DNA of 64,000 nucleotides from Aeromonas lusitana (GCF_002812985.1 NZ_PGCP01000034.1:1-64000), one strand, 5' to 3'. Shown: positions 20,453-29,161, counted from the first letter of the stretch. The notes: generated from the letters alone by a model not told the origin. A program made the numbers and translations.

Positions 20453-21436
20453 ATGGATAATCTCCATGCCCTGCTCGATGCGAACCAGGCCTTCGCCCTC
20501 AACGGCCGCGATACCACCAACCACTGCCCCATGGCGCTGCACGCCCTGCATGAGATGGGGGCAAGCCAGGCCCAGTTGCAACGCTTCTTTACCCATTGGC
20601 AGAGCGACCATGCCCTGCCGGCCGGAGCGGCAAACCAGAGCGATGAAGAACGCCACTTCGTGCAACTGCGCCAGCAGTTCGCCATCCGCATTGCCGAGGA
20701 GGGTTGGCTGCCCACCTTCGAGGCGCTGCTGGAAGATGGCCTCTCCCCCGCCGGCGGCGCCTTCCATCCGCTTATTCGCCTCGCCTGCGCCCTGGAGAAC
20801 GGTCATCTGGGGGAGCAGGCAGCGGCCCTTGCCGCCTGGCGCTGCAAGCCGCTAATTTTGCCAGCTGGCGAGGGACCCGAGTGCCGAGACATACCAGCTC
20901 TGCTCGCGAACTTGTCCGCCCCATGGGAGGGCTCACACTGGCCGGGTGAGTGGATCACAGCGCGCTTGCGTCAAGTAGCGGCAGACCCGCGCTGGCCGGA
21001 CTCGCTGCCACGCAGCCTGGCTGGCGAAGGCGATCTGCTGGCACAGCTGGCCGAGGCCGCCCTGCCCCTCTATTGGCAGACCCGCAACTTCACCGTGCTG
21101 CACCTGGTGACCGGCAGCCGGGCTGCCGCCATCGTCGCCCGCCATCTGCCCGATGCGCTCAAAGAGCGCTGGCAGACCCTGATGTGGCAGGCGGTGGCCA
21201 CGGCCTATATCACGGTCGGGGCGCCGGTGCTGAGAGTTCAGCGCTGGCCAGACACCACAGGACTGAAGTGGGAGAAGGTACTAACACAGGCAAATGAGAG
21301 TCTGGACGACCATGTGATCAAGCTGGTGCACTGCTGCTGGCGGGAGCAGGTGGGCTCATCCCATCCATACCGTTATCTCGCGGTCGCCGCCCGCGCGGTG
21401 GGGTTGCTGGAAAGCGAGGGCGAGCGAGTGGCCTAG
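20453..21436 (+). CDS. Questin oxidase-like (DUF4243) protein
   Basis: Resembles the questin oxidase family (AflY-like, DUF4243), whose fungal members act in ring-opening oxidation of anthraquinones. It has 327 residues, is largely helical and has no signal peptide. Family-like wording is TTNHCPMALHALHEMGAS near the N-terminus, GGAFHPLIRLACALENG at about 101-117, and later His-containing helices (FTVLHLVTGSRA, DDHVIKLVH). The ATG at 20453 has AGGAG about 10 bases upstream. Its promoter carries a SoxR operator and it is divergent from soxR. Together these suggest an oxygenase for quinone-like redox cyclers. The family call rests on motif recall; the substrate is unknown. Confidence 0.7.
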   Translation: MDNLHALLDANQAFALNGRDTTNHCPMALHALHEMGASQAQLQRFFTHWQSDHALPAGAANQSDEERHFVQLRQQFAIRIAEEGWLPTFEALLEDGLSPAGGAFHPLIRLACALENGHLGEQAAALAAWRCKPLILPAGEGPECRDIPALLANLSAPWEGSHWPGEWITARLRQVAADPRWPDSLPRSLAGEGDLLAQLAEAALPLYWQTRNFTVLHLVTGSRAAAIVARHLPDALKERWQTLMWQAVATAYITVGAPVLRVQRWPDTTGLKWEKVLTQANESLDDHVIKLVHCCWREQVGSSHPYRYLAVAARAVGLLESEGERVA

Positions 21437-21870
21437 GGCGCCGCGACTCGGGTGAAGCTGATGGCGGGGCAACTCGGGGCCACCCCTTGGGTCAGGGTCA
21501 GGGACTGGGGGCGGTAGCTCAAGTGATATTCCCCTGGACGAGACAAGTCGTACACCTGGGTCAAGTCTGCATCCGCCCGGCTCTTCTGGCCCGCGCCCAG
21601 AATAAAGAAGTCGTCGGCAGCGGGGGCGCCACGCTTGGCCAGCGGCCCCTTGTAAGCAATCGGCTGATCCCCCAGACGCAGGTCGATGGCATCGGCGAAC
21701 CAGCCCTCGAACGGGGTGAACCAGCCCAGCACCTCGAGCGGCCCCTCCCCCAGGTTGGCCAGGGTCATCACCAGGGGCAGAGGTTCGTTCACCGGACTTT
21801 CGGCCTTGACCGACAACTCGCACTGCAAGGGGGCCGCGAGGGCGAGCGTGGTCAACAAGAGTGTCATCAT
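21433..21870 (-). CDS. Secreted stand-alone paralogue of the M35 protease propeptide
   Basis: A 145-residue secreted protein with a short signal peptide (MMTLLLTTLALAAPLQC). Its whole mature part aligns with the N-terminal propeptide of the adjacent M35 protease: compare YKGPLAKRGAPAADDFFILGAG here with YEGALIKRAAPTDKDFQLLKAG there, followed in both by a Tyr-Asp-hydrophobic stretch and a YxLSYR/YSIRYQ strand. It lacks any catalytic domain. The start at 21870/21867 follows GGAGG. It lies 41 bases downstream of the protease gene on the same strand, so the two probably form an operon. A role as inhibitor or folding helper of the protease is inferred. Confidence 0.75.
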   Translation of the reverse strand: MMTLLLTTLALAAPLQCELSVKAESPVNEPLPLVMTLANLGEGPLEVLGWFTPFEGWFADAIDLRLGDQPIAYKGPLAKRGAPAADDFFILGAGQKSRADADLTQVYDLSRPGEYHLSYRPQSLTLTQGVAPSCPAISFTRVAAP

Positions 21871-21911
21871 GGTGCCTCCATCAAAAAGGGGCCTCGCGGC
21901 CCCATCACACA

Positions 21912-22952
21912 TCAATTTTCGCTCGGGGTGTTCTCGGCGAAATACTCGTGGTTGTCGGCGTTGTTGAGCGCCTTCACCGGATCCGTGTTCGCCAGGTTGC
22001 GGGCGTTGCTTTGACCGTAACCCAGATCGTCTGTGCCTGCCACCACGTTGAAGTGACTCAGCTCGTGAACGATAGTGCCGGCACGGGAGTCGGTGCCATT
22101 GACCGGGGCCGACCAGAAGCTCTTGCACAGATAGACCTTGTAGGGCTGATCCGGATAGACGTAGGCGAAGTAGCTCTGCTGGCAACCGCAGTCGAAGGTG
22201 AGCGGCTTGTTGTCGATGGCATCCTTGATCTTGCTGAACTGGGTCTCGGCCTGATCCCAGCGGGCCGTGCTGTAGGCACCAAACCAGCTGCGATAGCGCT
22301 GCCCGGTAGGTTTATCCACTGCCAGATAACTGCTTGAGTTATTGGTAATGCTGCTGGCCGCATCGAGAGCCGTCAGAATGTCGCTCTTCTGGGTATTGGT
22401 GCAGCGCCCGGTGAAGCTCACCGAGGCGGTCACCGCCTGGGGTTCGGCCAGCGGCGCGGCCTTGGCTTGCAGCCGCTCGTCGCTCACCCCTTCCAGCCAG
22501 AGGCTGACGGCGTTGGACTCGCTCGCCTGGGCCTGCTTGGCCTTGGGAGCGCCGGCCGCTTTCTCCAGAGTCGGCAACTGGTAGCGGATGCTGTATTGAC
22601 CCTGAGCGCTCATGTCGTACAGGCCGGAGATCTCGGCCTGCAGGGTCAGGCTCTGGCCGGCCTTGAGCAGCTGGAAGTCCTTGTCGGTCGGCGCGGCCCG
22701 CTTGATCAGGGCCCCCTCGTAGTCGACCCGCTGGCCGTCGCGCTCCACCACGAACAGGGGGGCATCCTCGCTGCCCGGCAGTTGCCACTTGAGCAGGCGG
22801 ATGGGTTTGTCACCCGTGTTGGTCAGGGTCAGGTTGACCCGCACATCATCCGTGCTGCCTTCCACCAGGGAGAGGCGCGCATCGAGGGCGGCGGCGCAGA
22901 GCGGTGAGGCCAGCACACCGGCCAGCAGCAGGGCTATGGGAGTTGCTTTCAT
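21912..22952 (-). CDS. M35 (aspzincin) metalloendopeptidase, AsaP1-like
   Basis: Secreted zinc endopeptidase, homologous to the AsaP1 exotoxin of Aeromonas salmonicida. It has 346 residues: a signal peptide (1-21), a beta-rich propeptide (about 22-130), an Ala/Lys linker, and a catalytic domain from about 175. The aspzincin motifs are intact: HELSH at 296-300 (catalytic Glu297) and GTDDLGYG at 306-313, supplying the third zinc ligand Asp309. Four cysteines (184, 255, 257, 276) could form disulfides. The next gene downstream encodes a second copy of the propeptide domain alone. AsaP1 is a known virulence factor; a similar role here is inference. Confidence 0.93.
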   Translation of the reverse strand: MKATPIALLLAGVLASPLCAAALDARLSLVEGSTDDVRVNLTLTNTGDKPIRLLKWQLPGSEDAPLFVVERDGQRVDYEGALIKRAAPTDKDFQLLKAGQSLTLQAEISGLYDMSAQGQYSIRYQLPTLEKAAGAPKAKQAQASESNAVSLWLEGVSDERLQAKAAPLAEPQAVTASVSFTGRCTNTQKSDILTALDAASSITNNSSSYLAVDKPTGQRYRSWFGAYSTARWDQAETQFSKIKDAIDNKPLTFDCGCQQSYFAYVYPDQPYKVYLCKSFWSAPVNGTDSRAGTIVHELSHFNVVAGTDDLGYGQSNARNLANTDPVKALNNADNHEYFAENTPSEN

Positions 22953-23252
22953 CAGATTTCCTTATGCATTGAGTTATGTCATTAGACAATTTGCTTCCAT
23001 ACGGCCCTCTTTGGGGCCAACTCACCCTAGAGCAGAACATTTGCTCCACCATCCCTCCATATGGGGGAAGCCCCCCATCAAAGGGGTCTGGTCGGCACCT
23101 TATTTTGCTGCGACAGGAATGGGAAAATCGTTATGACGAGGCGACTGCCTCAGTGATGAGGCCGGCGAGTTAACGGCAATCGCCCATTAAAAACCCCGGC
23201 GCCAGGCCGGGGTCTTTCATAGGAAGAGAGGAAACAAGCATAGGCCGCCCGA
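22953..23252. other. Intergenic region upstream of the M35 protease
   Basis: A gap of 300 bases. It should contain the protease promoter (minus strand) and holds the terminator of the gene at 23253. Around 22990-23090 there are several C- and G-rich runs (GGGGGAAGCCCCCC-like) that could fold. No credible gene was seen. Confidence 0.4.
23194..23212 (-). terminator. Terminator after the 23253-23909 gene
   Basis: A CCCCGGC/GCCGGGG hairpin is followed on the minus strand by TTTTT. It lies about 40 bases beyond the stop codon. Confidence 0.85.
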
Positions 23253-23909
23253 TCAGTCGTTGGCCTTGGCCAGCAGGGCCAGCGCGCTCTGGGCATTGCC
23301 CGGCATCAGGCGATACGCCTTGTGGTGCTTGACCAGGGTGGTCTTCTTGTTGCCCTGGCTCAGCAGCAGCCCCTGACCAAAGGCGGCGCTGGCGAGGCGT
23401 GGTTCATCACCACGCACATAGAGGGTCAGCGGCTTGACAAGTTCCCCACCCTCGATGTGCTCCCCGTATTCGCGACTCGAGATCACCAGGCTGGATTGGC
23501 CCTGCCCCTGCAGGCGCAGCTTGGCATCCACCTCGACGTCGGTGAACACCAACCAACCCGCCTCCTCCAGCTCGGCGAGCAGGGCCGCAAGTTTGGCCCC
23601 CAGTTGCACGGGTTCGGCCATGGCACGGCCATACTGGCAGACGATGCGCTCAAGCAGCCCCTTCAGATCGGCGCCGGCCCCCAGGGTGCGGCCCTGCTGG
23701 ATCCACTCCTTCAGATCTTCCATCACCAGGCGGGAGAAGCGCTTCTCCTTGAGGGAGTCCGCCATCCAAGTGCAGAGAAAATGGCTCTCCTGAGCCGGCG
23801 TCCGCTTGCCGGCCTTCTGCTCGGCGGTGCGGGCCAGCTCGGCCAGACTGAGGGTCGCCATGTCGAGCAGGGCCTGGTTGTAGCCCTGAGTGCGATCGGG
23901 AGAGGTCAT
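23253..23909 (-). CDS. Conserved hypothetical protein, possibly DUF2913
   Basis: A 218-residue soluble protein with no signal peptide or TM helix. The N-terminal half is helical (SLAELARTAEQKAGKR..., ESHFLCTWMADSLKEKRFSRLV) and the C-terminal half looks mixed alpha/beta. The layout recalls the DUF2913 family of Vibrio and Aeromonas, but this is a weak recollection. The start at 23909 follows AAGGAG at 5 bases. It is monocistronic, with a terminator downstream. Function unknown. Confidence 0.65.
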   Translation of the reverse strand: MTSPDRTQGYNQALLDMATLSLAELARTAEQKAGKRTPAQESHFLCTWMADSLKEKRFSRLVMEDLKEWIQQGRTLGAGADLKGLLERIVCQYGRAMAEPVQLGAKLAALLAELEEAGWLVFTDVEVDAKLRLQGQGQSSLVISSREYGEHIEGGELVKPLTLYVRGDEPRLASAAFGQGLLLSQGNKKTTLVKHHKAYRLMPGNAQSALALLAKAND

Positions 23910-24008
23910 CACAACTCCTTTGATTCAGATGCACGGCCGGTGTGCCCGGCCAAGATAGCGTCAAGGCGCCAGTGGCGCCTTGACGGATTCATCGATAGCC
24001 GCAGCCGC

Positions 24009-25304
24009 TTACTTCGGCTGACGCGGCTTCTTGGCGGCGGCCATGCGCTTGAGACGCTGACCCTGCAACTTGGACTCGGCCATCGCCTGGGCGGCGGCGT
24101 TGTCTTCCCGCTGGGGACGCTTGCCGAAGCGACGACGCTCCTGCAGCTGCTTGATCAGCTCGTCGCGGCTGCTCACCTCGTAGCCCGGCACCATGATGCG
24201 GCGGATCTTCTGGCCGATCAGTTGCTCGATTTCCAGCAGAGTGCGCTCTTCTTCGCGGCTGACGAAGGAGATGGCCATGCCGCTCTTGCCGGCGCGGCCG
24301 GTACGGCCGATGCGGTGGACATAGTCTTCCGCGAGGAACGGCAGATCATAGTTGACCACGTACTGCAGATCCGGGATGTCCAGGCCACGGGCGGCGACTT
24401 CGGTGGCGACCAGCACCCGCACCTTGCCTTCCATGAACTCGCGCAGGGCGCGGCGACGGTTGCCCTGCGCCTTCTCCCCGTGCACCACGGCGGACTTGAT
24501 GCCATCCAGGTTCAGCTCTTCCACCAGCACGTCACAGCTCTCGCGGGTACTGGCGAACACCAGCACCTGCTGCCAGTTCTGCTTGCCGATGAGCTCGGAG
24601 AGCAGCTCGCGCTTGCGCTTCTGCTCCACCGGATAGACGGTGTGGCTGACGGTGTCGGCGGTGGAGTTCTGCTTGTTGACGCTGACGATCTGCGGGCGAT
24701 CCAGCATCAGGTTGGCCAGCTTCTTCACGGCGTCGGAGAAGGTGGCGGAGAACAGCAGGTTCTGGCGGGTCTTGCTGACCGCTTGCAGGATCTGCTGCAC
24801 ATCGGCACTGAAGCCCATGTCCAGGATGCGATCCGCTTCGTCCAGTACCAGGCACTCGACACCGGACAGGCTCAGGTTGCAGGCGGTCAGGTGCTCGAGC
24901 AGACGGCCCGGGGTCGCCACTATGATGTGAGCGCCCGCTTTCAACTTGCGTGCCTGCACGTCTTGCTTGCCACCACCGACCAGGGTCAGCACGCTGATGT
25001 CCAGGTACTTGGCGAAGTCATTGATATTACCGGCGATCTGGGCAGCCAGCTCGCGGGTCGGGGTCAGGATCAGCACGCGGGCGTTGGAGGGCTGCACCGG
25101 CGCCGGCTTGTCCACCAGGCGTTGCAAAATAGGCAGCGCGAAGGCGGCAGTCTTACCGGTCCCGGTCTGGGCGCTGGCCAATACGTCCTGGCCACGGCGG
25201 ATGCTCGGAATGGCCTGCTGCTGCACAGGGGTCATCTCCTGATAACCACAATCTGAGATGGCGCGCAAAATCTCGGGGGCAAAATCGAACGATTCAAATC
25301 TCAT
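24009..25304 (-). CDS. rhlE: DEAD-box RNA helicase, RhlE type
   Basis: ATP-dependent RNA helicase, 431 residues. The family motifs appear in order: Q-motif region GYQEMTPVQQQAIP, motif I AQTGTGKTAAF, Ia PTRELAAQI, II DEAD, III SAT, and VI HRIGRTGRAGKSG. After residue ~370 a basic tail (ERRRFGKRPQRED ... AAKKPRQPK) probably contacts RNA. The short basic tail fits RhlE better than SrmB or DeaD, though assignment among DEAD paralogues is approximate. Likely roles are ribosome assembly or mRNA decay. Confidence 0.88.
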   Translation of the reverse strand: MRFESFDFAPEILRAISDCGYQEMTPVQQQAIPSIRRGQDVLASAQTGTGKTAAFALPILQRLVDKPAPVQPSNARVLILTPTRELAAQIAGNINDFAKYLDISVLTLVGGGKQDVQARKLKAGAHIIVATPGRLLEHLTACNLSLSGVECLVLDEADRILDMGFSADVQQILQAVSKTRQNLLFSATFSDAVKKLANLMLDRPQIVSVNKQNSTADTVSHTVYPVEQKRKRELLSELIGKQNWQQVLVFASTRESCDVLVEELNLDGIKSAVVHGEKAQGNRRRALREFMEGKVRVLVATEVAARGLDIPDLQYVVNYDLPFLAEDYVHRIGRTGRAGKSGMAISFVSREEERTLLEIEQLIGQKIRRIMVPGYEVSSRDELIKQLQERRRFGKRPQREDNAAAQAMAESKLQGQRLKRMAAAKKPRQPK

Positions 25305-25545
25305 ATTGGGTTCCTGTGTTCCAGCTGGGCTGTGGTTGGCTTAAGTGGCTCGAGCCGGCGGGTGGCGCGGCATCGGCGAGGCTTGGGGCCAAGGACGGCT
25401 GGGCCTGACATCGAGTCAGAGAGTGAGCCGGAAAATGGCGGGCGCGAAGTGTAACAGATAGGCGGAGCAAATTCCGCCTCAAATGGCCTGTATTTTTATT
25501 CTCACCCGCGCGGCCAGGCCGCCCTCGCTCGGGCTGTCAATGAAG

Positions 25546-25568
25546 AGACGGGCGCAGCGCGCCCGTCT
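25546..25568 (-). terminator. Probable terminator after dedA-family gene
   Basis: A perfect 10-bp inverted repeat (AGACGGGCGC/GCGCCCGTCT, 3-base loop) abuts the stop codon of the DedA gene. The T-run on the minus strand is weak (CTCTTCATT), so strength is uncertain. Confidence 0.6.
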
Positions 25569-25574
25569 GCCGTC

Positions 25575-26225
25575 TCAGCGAATGCGGTTGGTGGGACGCT
25601 TGAGCAACCGGATGCCGATGGCGGCCACGGCGATGACGAACAGCGCAAACGAGGTGACCAGCAGGCACTTGGTCAGCAGCTCGTGGTGATGGGCGAACAC
25701 CGGGGTCGCCATCACGAACTTGCCGATCAGGCTCAGCACCAGGGCCCAGAGGAAGGCGCTGGCGAAGCTGGCTATCACCACCTTGGGCAGGTGCAGGCGA
25801 GAGACGCCCATCAGCATGGGGGTCAGGACGCGCACAAACGGAATGAAGCGGGAGGCGAACATGGCCCAGAAGCCATAGCGGTCCAGCAGGCGGGAGGCCC
25901 GTGGCAAACTGCCTTGCGGGATCATCCGTTCCACGTGGCCCATGAAGGCGGTACCGTGCAACGCATGACCCTGGAAATAGGCTACCAGGCTGCCAAGCCC
26001 GGCCGCGAGCGGCATATAGATGAAGGTCACCTCGGGGCCGAGCACCCCCATGCCCACCAGGCCACCGGCCAGCAGCACCAGGCTGTCGCCGGGCAGGGGC
26101 AGGAACACGAAACTCGATTCAAGAAAGAGGATCACCACCAGGCAGGTGACGAGCAGACCGATGGCCTGCATATGAATAAGCTGATCAAAATCCTGATGCC
26201 ATATGGCAAGCAGCATGTCCTGCAT
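25575..26225 (-). CDS. DedA-family inner-membrane protein
   Basis: Integral membrane protein of the DedA family (216 residues, about five hydrophobic segments). Members are linked to membrane homeostasis, and some act as undecaprenyl-phosphate or lipid flippases. Family features are FLPLPGDSLVLLAGGL near the N-terminus and FASRFIPFVRVLTPMLMG in the middle, with the conserved Arg residues. GGGAG lies 9 bases upstream of the ATG. It is transcribed alone, toward rhlE, with a hairpin after it. Confidence 0.88.
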   Translation of the reverse strand: MQDMLLAIWHQDFDQLIHMQAIGLLVTCLVVILFLESSFVFLPLPGDSLVLLAGGLVGMGVLGPEVTFIYMPLAAGLGSLVAYFQGHALHGTAFMGHVERMIPQGSLPRASRLLDRYGFWAMFASRFIPFVRVLTPMLMGVSRLHLPKVVIASFASAFLWALVLSLIGKFVMATPVFAHHHELLTKCLLVTSFALFVIAVAAIGIRLLKRPTNRIR

Positions 26226-26565
26226 CTGGTCTGACTCCCATCAAGGTAGTGCGCATCCGTCATGGCAACCCTAAGGTCCCGCCTGGCAGCCCATCCTTGG
26301 CACCTATCCCCATAAAATCCTGCGGGAGGCCCGTTATACACCTCGGGAACTGAACAATAAATTAATGTCTGCGATTTATGTGGGTATGAGCGCCTTCCTG
26401 GCAGGCGAATTCCGTGAGGTAAAACGGGCGGCAATGAGCGATGAGAGAGGCCTCGCCATCGGCGAAGAATATAGTCAGTTGACGCTGCGCCGGGCTGCCA
26501 AGGCAGATAAAAACCGTTACAGTGTAAGGACTCCTCATCGGACGAGGATGCCCACGGAGCTAGGT
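26226..26565. other. Divergent intergenic region, DedA / outer-membrane barrel
   Basis: A gap of 340 bases between divergent genes. An open frame extends upstream of the barrel gene from 26365, but it lacks a signal peptide at that start and is best read as untranslated leader. Promoters for both genes are expected here; none could be assigned. Confidence 0.4.
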
Positions 26566-27525
26566 ATGGCGCAGACCCCTTTTTCCCATGCAAGACCCCT
26601 CTCGCTGCTCGCCATCGGGCTGATTAGTCTAACCGCGCAGGCCGAGGGTGAATCTTTCGTTCAGCGCAGAGCCAATGCCGTGGTCTCCTTGATGAGCTTC
26701 ACCGTGGTGCCCGACATCACCGCCAGCAACCTGAATATCGGCGGCGGCACCAGTGAGCAGTCCGCGCTCACCATCACCCAGCTCGGCGGCGGCGCCACCA
26801 TGAGCGAGGGCTTCCCCATTTATCTGGAAGGCACCCTGGGGTACAGCCGCTACGATCCCCAGTTCGTGTTCAGCGACGGCGCCGACACCCGCACCATCCC
26901 CACCAAATGGAACAGCCTGACCGCCACCGGTGGCATCGGCTGGGATTTCAGCCTGCACAAGGACAAGTGGGGCGGCAACCTGGTGCTGCGTCCCATCGGC
27001 AACTTTACCCTGGGCACCCTGGCGAGCGATCTGCGCCTCGGCGCCCTCTTCATCCAGCACAAGACCGGCAAGAACCTCGATTTCCTGGATGGCGGCCGCC
27101 TCAACGTGTACGGCCTCGGGGGCTCCCTGATGCTCGACTACGAGCTGTTCTCAGTCCCGCAGGACATAGACGTGGAGCTGCGTTACTCCTATCAGCATCT
27201 GCAAAGCTTCTCCGGCACCAGCCCCAGCGTCACCGGCCAGGCCGAGGCGGAGAATCTTGGCCTCTACCTGCGCCGCCGGGCCCCCATGTGGGACTGGACC
27301 CTGCTGGATCGCCCTCTGCGCTACGTGCTGGAAGGCGCCCGCACCGAGTATCTCGGCGAGCAGCGCGGCCTCCTCGGCTTCAACAGCCTCAACTCCCTCG
27401 GCCTTGGACTCGAGCTCGACAGCAGCAAGTACAAGGTCTTCGTCACCCGCACCCGGTTGGTGGCCCGCTATATGTTCAGCAGCAACACCAGTGGCTACTC
27501 GGTCGGGCTGGCGATGAGTTTCTAA
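26566..27525 (+). CDS. Outer-membrane beta-barrel protein (solitary autotransporter-like barrel)
   Basis: A 319-residue outer-membrane protein. It has a signal peptide (PLSLLAIGLISLTAQAEG) and then alternating amphipathic strands, ending in GYSVGLAMSF with the C-terminal Phe expected for BAM insertion. It has no passenger domain, so it resembles the 'solitary' autotransporter-like barrels known in Vibrio and Aeromonas. The ATG at 26566 is chosen because GGAG lies 6 bases upstream and it starts right at the signal peptide. A diverged copy of its last strand sits just after the stop codon. Function unknown. Confidence 0.8.
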   Translation: MAQTPFSHARPLSLLAIGLISLTAQAEGESFVQRRANAVVSLMSFTVVPDITASNLNIGGGTSEQSALTITQLGGGATMSEGFPIYLEGTLGYSRYDPQFVFSDGADTRTIPTKWNSLTATGGIGWDFSLHKDKWGGNLVLRPIGNFTLGTLASDLRLGALFIQHKTGKNLDFLDGGRLNVYGLGGSLMLDYELFSVPQDIDVELRYSYQHLQSFSGTSPSVTGQAEAENLGLYLRRRAPMWDWTLLDRPLRYVLEGARTEYLGEQRGLLGFNSLNSLGLGLELDSSKYKVFVTRTRLVARYMFSSNTSGYSVGLAMSF

Positions 27526-27599
27526 GAACACGAGGCTATGATTACCTGTCCCACCAGGGCGCCAGCGGTTGTTCCATCGGGTTGGCGATGAGCTTTTAA
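27526..27599 (+). pseudogene. Relic 3' end of a second barrel gene
   Basis: Directly after the barrel gene, in a different reading frame, the sequence encodes YDYLSHQGASGCSIGLAMSF and a stop. This matches the last strand of the intact gene (YMFSSNTSGYSVGLAMSF) residue for residue near the end but differs at the DNA level. There is no start signal. It reads as the stranded 3' end of a related allele. Confidence 0.75.
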
Positions 27600-27626
27600 C
27601 GGCGAAGACGCTGACAAAGGATTTCC

Positions 27627-28181
27627 ATGATGAACTTGACCAAGGCACAGACTGACGACTTGCTCGCCACCTTGCAGGCCCGCTTTGAGCGCCACCCACA
27701 TCGCCACGAAGGGATCACCTGGTCACAGGTGCGCGCCAGGCTGGATACAACTCCACAGGCACTGTGCTCGCTTTATGAGATGGAGCGCACCGGCGGTGAG
27801 CCGGATGTCATCGGTCAGGATCAACAGAGCGGGCAATTCATCTTCTGTGACTGCAGTGCTGAGAGCCCGAGCGGACGCAGGAGTCTCTGTTATGACAGGG
27901 AGGCGCTGGAATCGAGGAAGGAGAACCGACCGGCGGGCTGCGCAACCGAGATGGCCACGCAGTTGGGCATAGCCCTGCTGACGGAGACCGAGTACAGGGC
28001 GCTGCAGACCCTCGGCCCATTCGATACCAAGACATCGAGCTGGATAGAGACCCCGGTGGCGATCAGAGCGCTCGGCGGGGCCCTGTTCTGCGATTGCCGC
28101 TACGACAGCGTCTTTCTGTACCACAACGGTGCCCAGTCCTACTATGCCGCCAGAGGCTTTCGCGGCAGCGTGCGGGTCTAG
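27627..28181 (+). CDS. DUF4256 family protein
   Basis: A 184-residue soluble protein with the DUF4256 look: LLATLQARFERHPHRHEGITW at the N-terminus, then a Cys-containing stretch (FIFCDCSAES), LCYDREALESRK, and a C-terminal GALFCDCRYDSVFLYHNGAQSYYAARGF. Two CDC motifs might bind a metal, but no function is established. AGGA lies 5 bases before the first of two adjacent ATGs. Confidence 0.82.
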   Translation: MMNLTKAQTDDLLATLQARFERHPHRHEGITWSQVRARLDTTPQALCSLYEMERTGGEPDVIGQDQQSGQFIFCDCSAESPSGRRSLCYDREALESRKENRPAGCATEMATQLGIALLTETEYRALQTLGPFDTKTSSWIETPVAIRALGGALFCDCRYDSVFLYHNGAQSYYAARGFRGSVRV

Positions 28182-28306
28182 TCACCGAGTAGATGCCCGA
28201 CCGCAAGAGGCCAACAATCGACCAAGACCTCGGATACCCCAAGTGCCGAAGCAGGATCCCTGTCGAGGCTTAACCCTTAAGCAAGATCCCATGGAGGGTC
28301 AGTGAA

Positions 28307-29161
28307 ATGGACTTCACGCCCGTGATTACTCTTTTACTATCCCAGCTCTGGTATCTGCTACCACTGCTGCTGATCGCAACCTTGATCAAAACACCCTGGT
28401 TCAAGGGCATGGTGGGAGAGTGGTTCCTCAATCTCCCAATCACACTATTTCTCGACAAGCGAGAGTACCGGCTACTCAAGAACGTCACGCTACCGATCGA
28501 AGGTGGTACGACCCAGATTGATCACATCATCGTCTCCCGCTTCGGTGTCTTCGTCATCGAAACCAAGAATATGAAGGGGTGGATCTTCGGCAATCCTTCG
28601 CACAAGCGCTGGACCCAGCAGCTCTACCGCCGCAAGCATCAGTTCCAAAACCCTCTGCATCAGAATTACGGCCATGTGATGACACTTAAATCTTTGCTGG
28701 GGCTGTCGGATCATCAGCTGCATTCCATCGTTTATTTTATCGGCGACTGCTCCTTCAAGACACCTATGCCGGAGAATGTGCTGAGAAGAGGGCTCATCAC
28801 CTATATAAAACGCAAGACAATTCCAGTATTGAGCTCGGAAGAGGTCGGTCGAATAGTCGACACCATCGAGCAAGGGCGGCTGGTCGCCAACTGGCAGACC
28901 CATAAGCAACATGTGGCACATCTCAGAGCGCGCCATGGCACCGCCCCCATAATACCCGTGGCGAGCAATACCACCGGCCAAGCCAGAAAAACCACTGAGC
29001 CCGATACCATAGAGGCCAGCCATGCCATCCCTGCTTGCCCTAAATGCGGCAGCGCCATGATCTTGCGCACCGCCAGTCGAGGGGAGAATAAGGGCAACCC
29101 GTTCTGGGGTTGTAGCGGCTATCCAAGGTGCAGAGGTATTGTCTCGTCCTCCTCTTCATGA
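28307..29161 (+). CDS. NERD-domain protein with C-terminal topoisomerase zinc ribbon
   Basis: A 284-residue protein. It has an N-terminal membrane helix (about 12-28), then a NERD nuclease-like domain with the core IDHIIVSRFGVFVIETKNMKGWIFG (about 70-95, containing the D..ExK pattern), and a C-terminal type IA topoisomerase-type zinc ribbon (ACPKCGSAMILR...GCSGYPRCRG, four Cys). NERD is a predicted restriction-endonuclease-like fold, and such pairs are suspected to process nucleic acid; the role is unproven. GGAGG precedes the ATG by 9 bases. It has a Ser-rich tail. Confidence 0.87.
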   Translation: MDFTPVITLLLSQLWYLLPLLLIATLIKTPWFKGMVGEWFLNLPITLFLDKREYRLLKNVTLPIEGGTTQIDHIIVSRFGVFVIETKNMKGWIFGNPSHKRWTQQLYRRKHQFQNPLHQNYGHVMTLKSLLGLSDHQLHSIVYFIGDCSFKTPMPENVLRRGLITYIKRKTIPVLSSEEVGRIVDTIEQGRLVANWQTHKQHVAHLRARHGTAPIIPVASNTTGQARKTTEPDTIEASHAIPACPKCGSAMILRTASRGENKGNPFWGCSGYPRCRGIVSSSSS

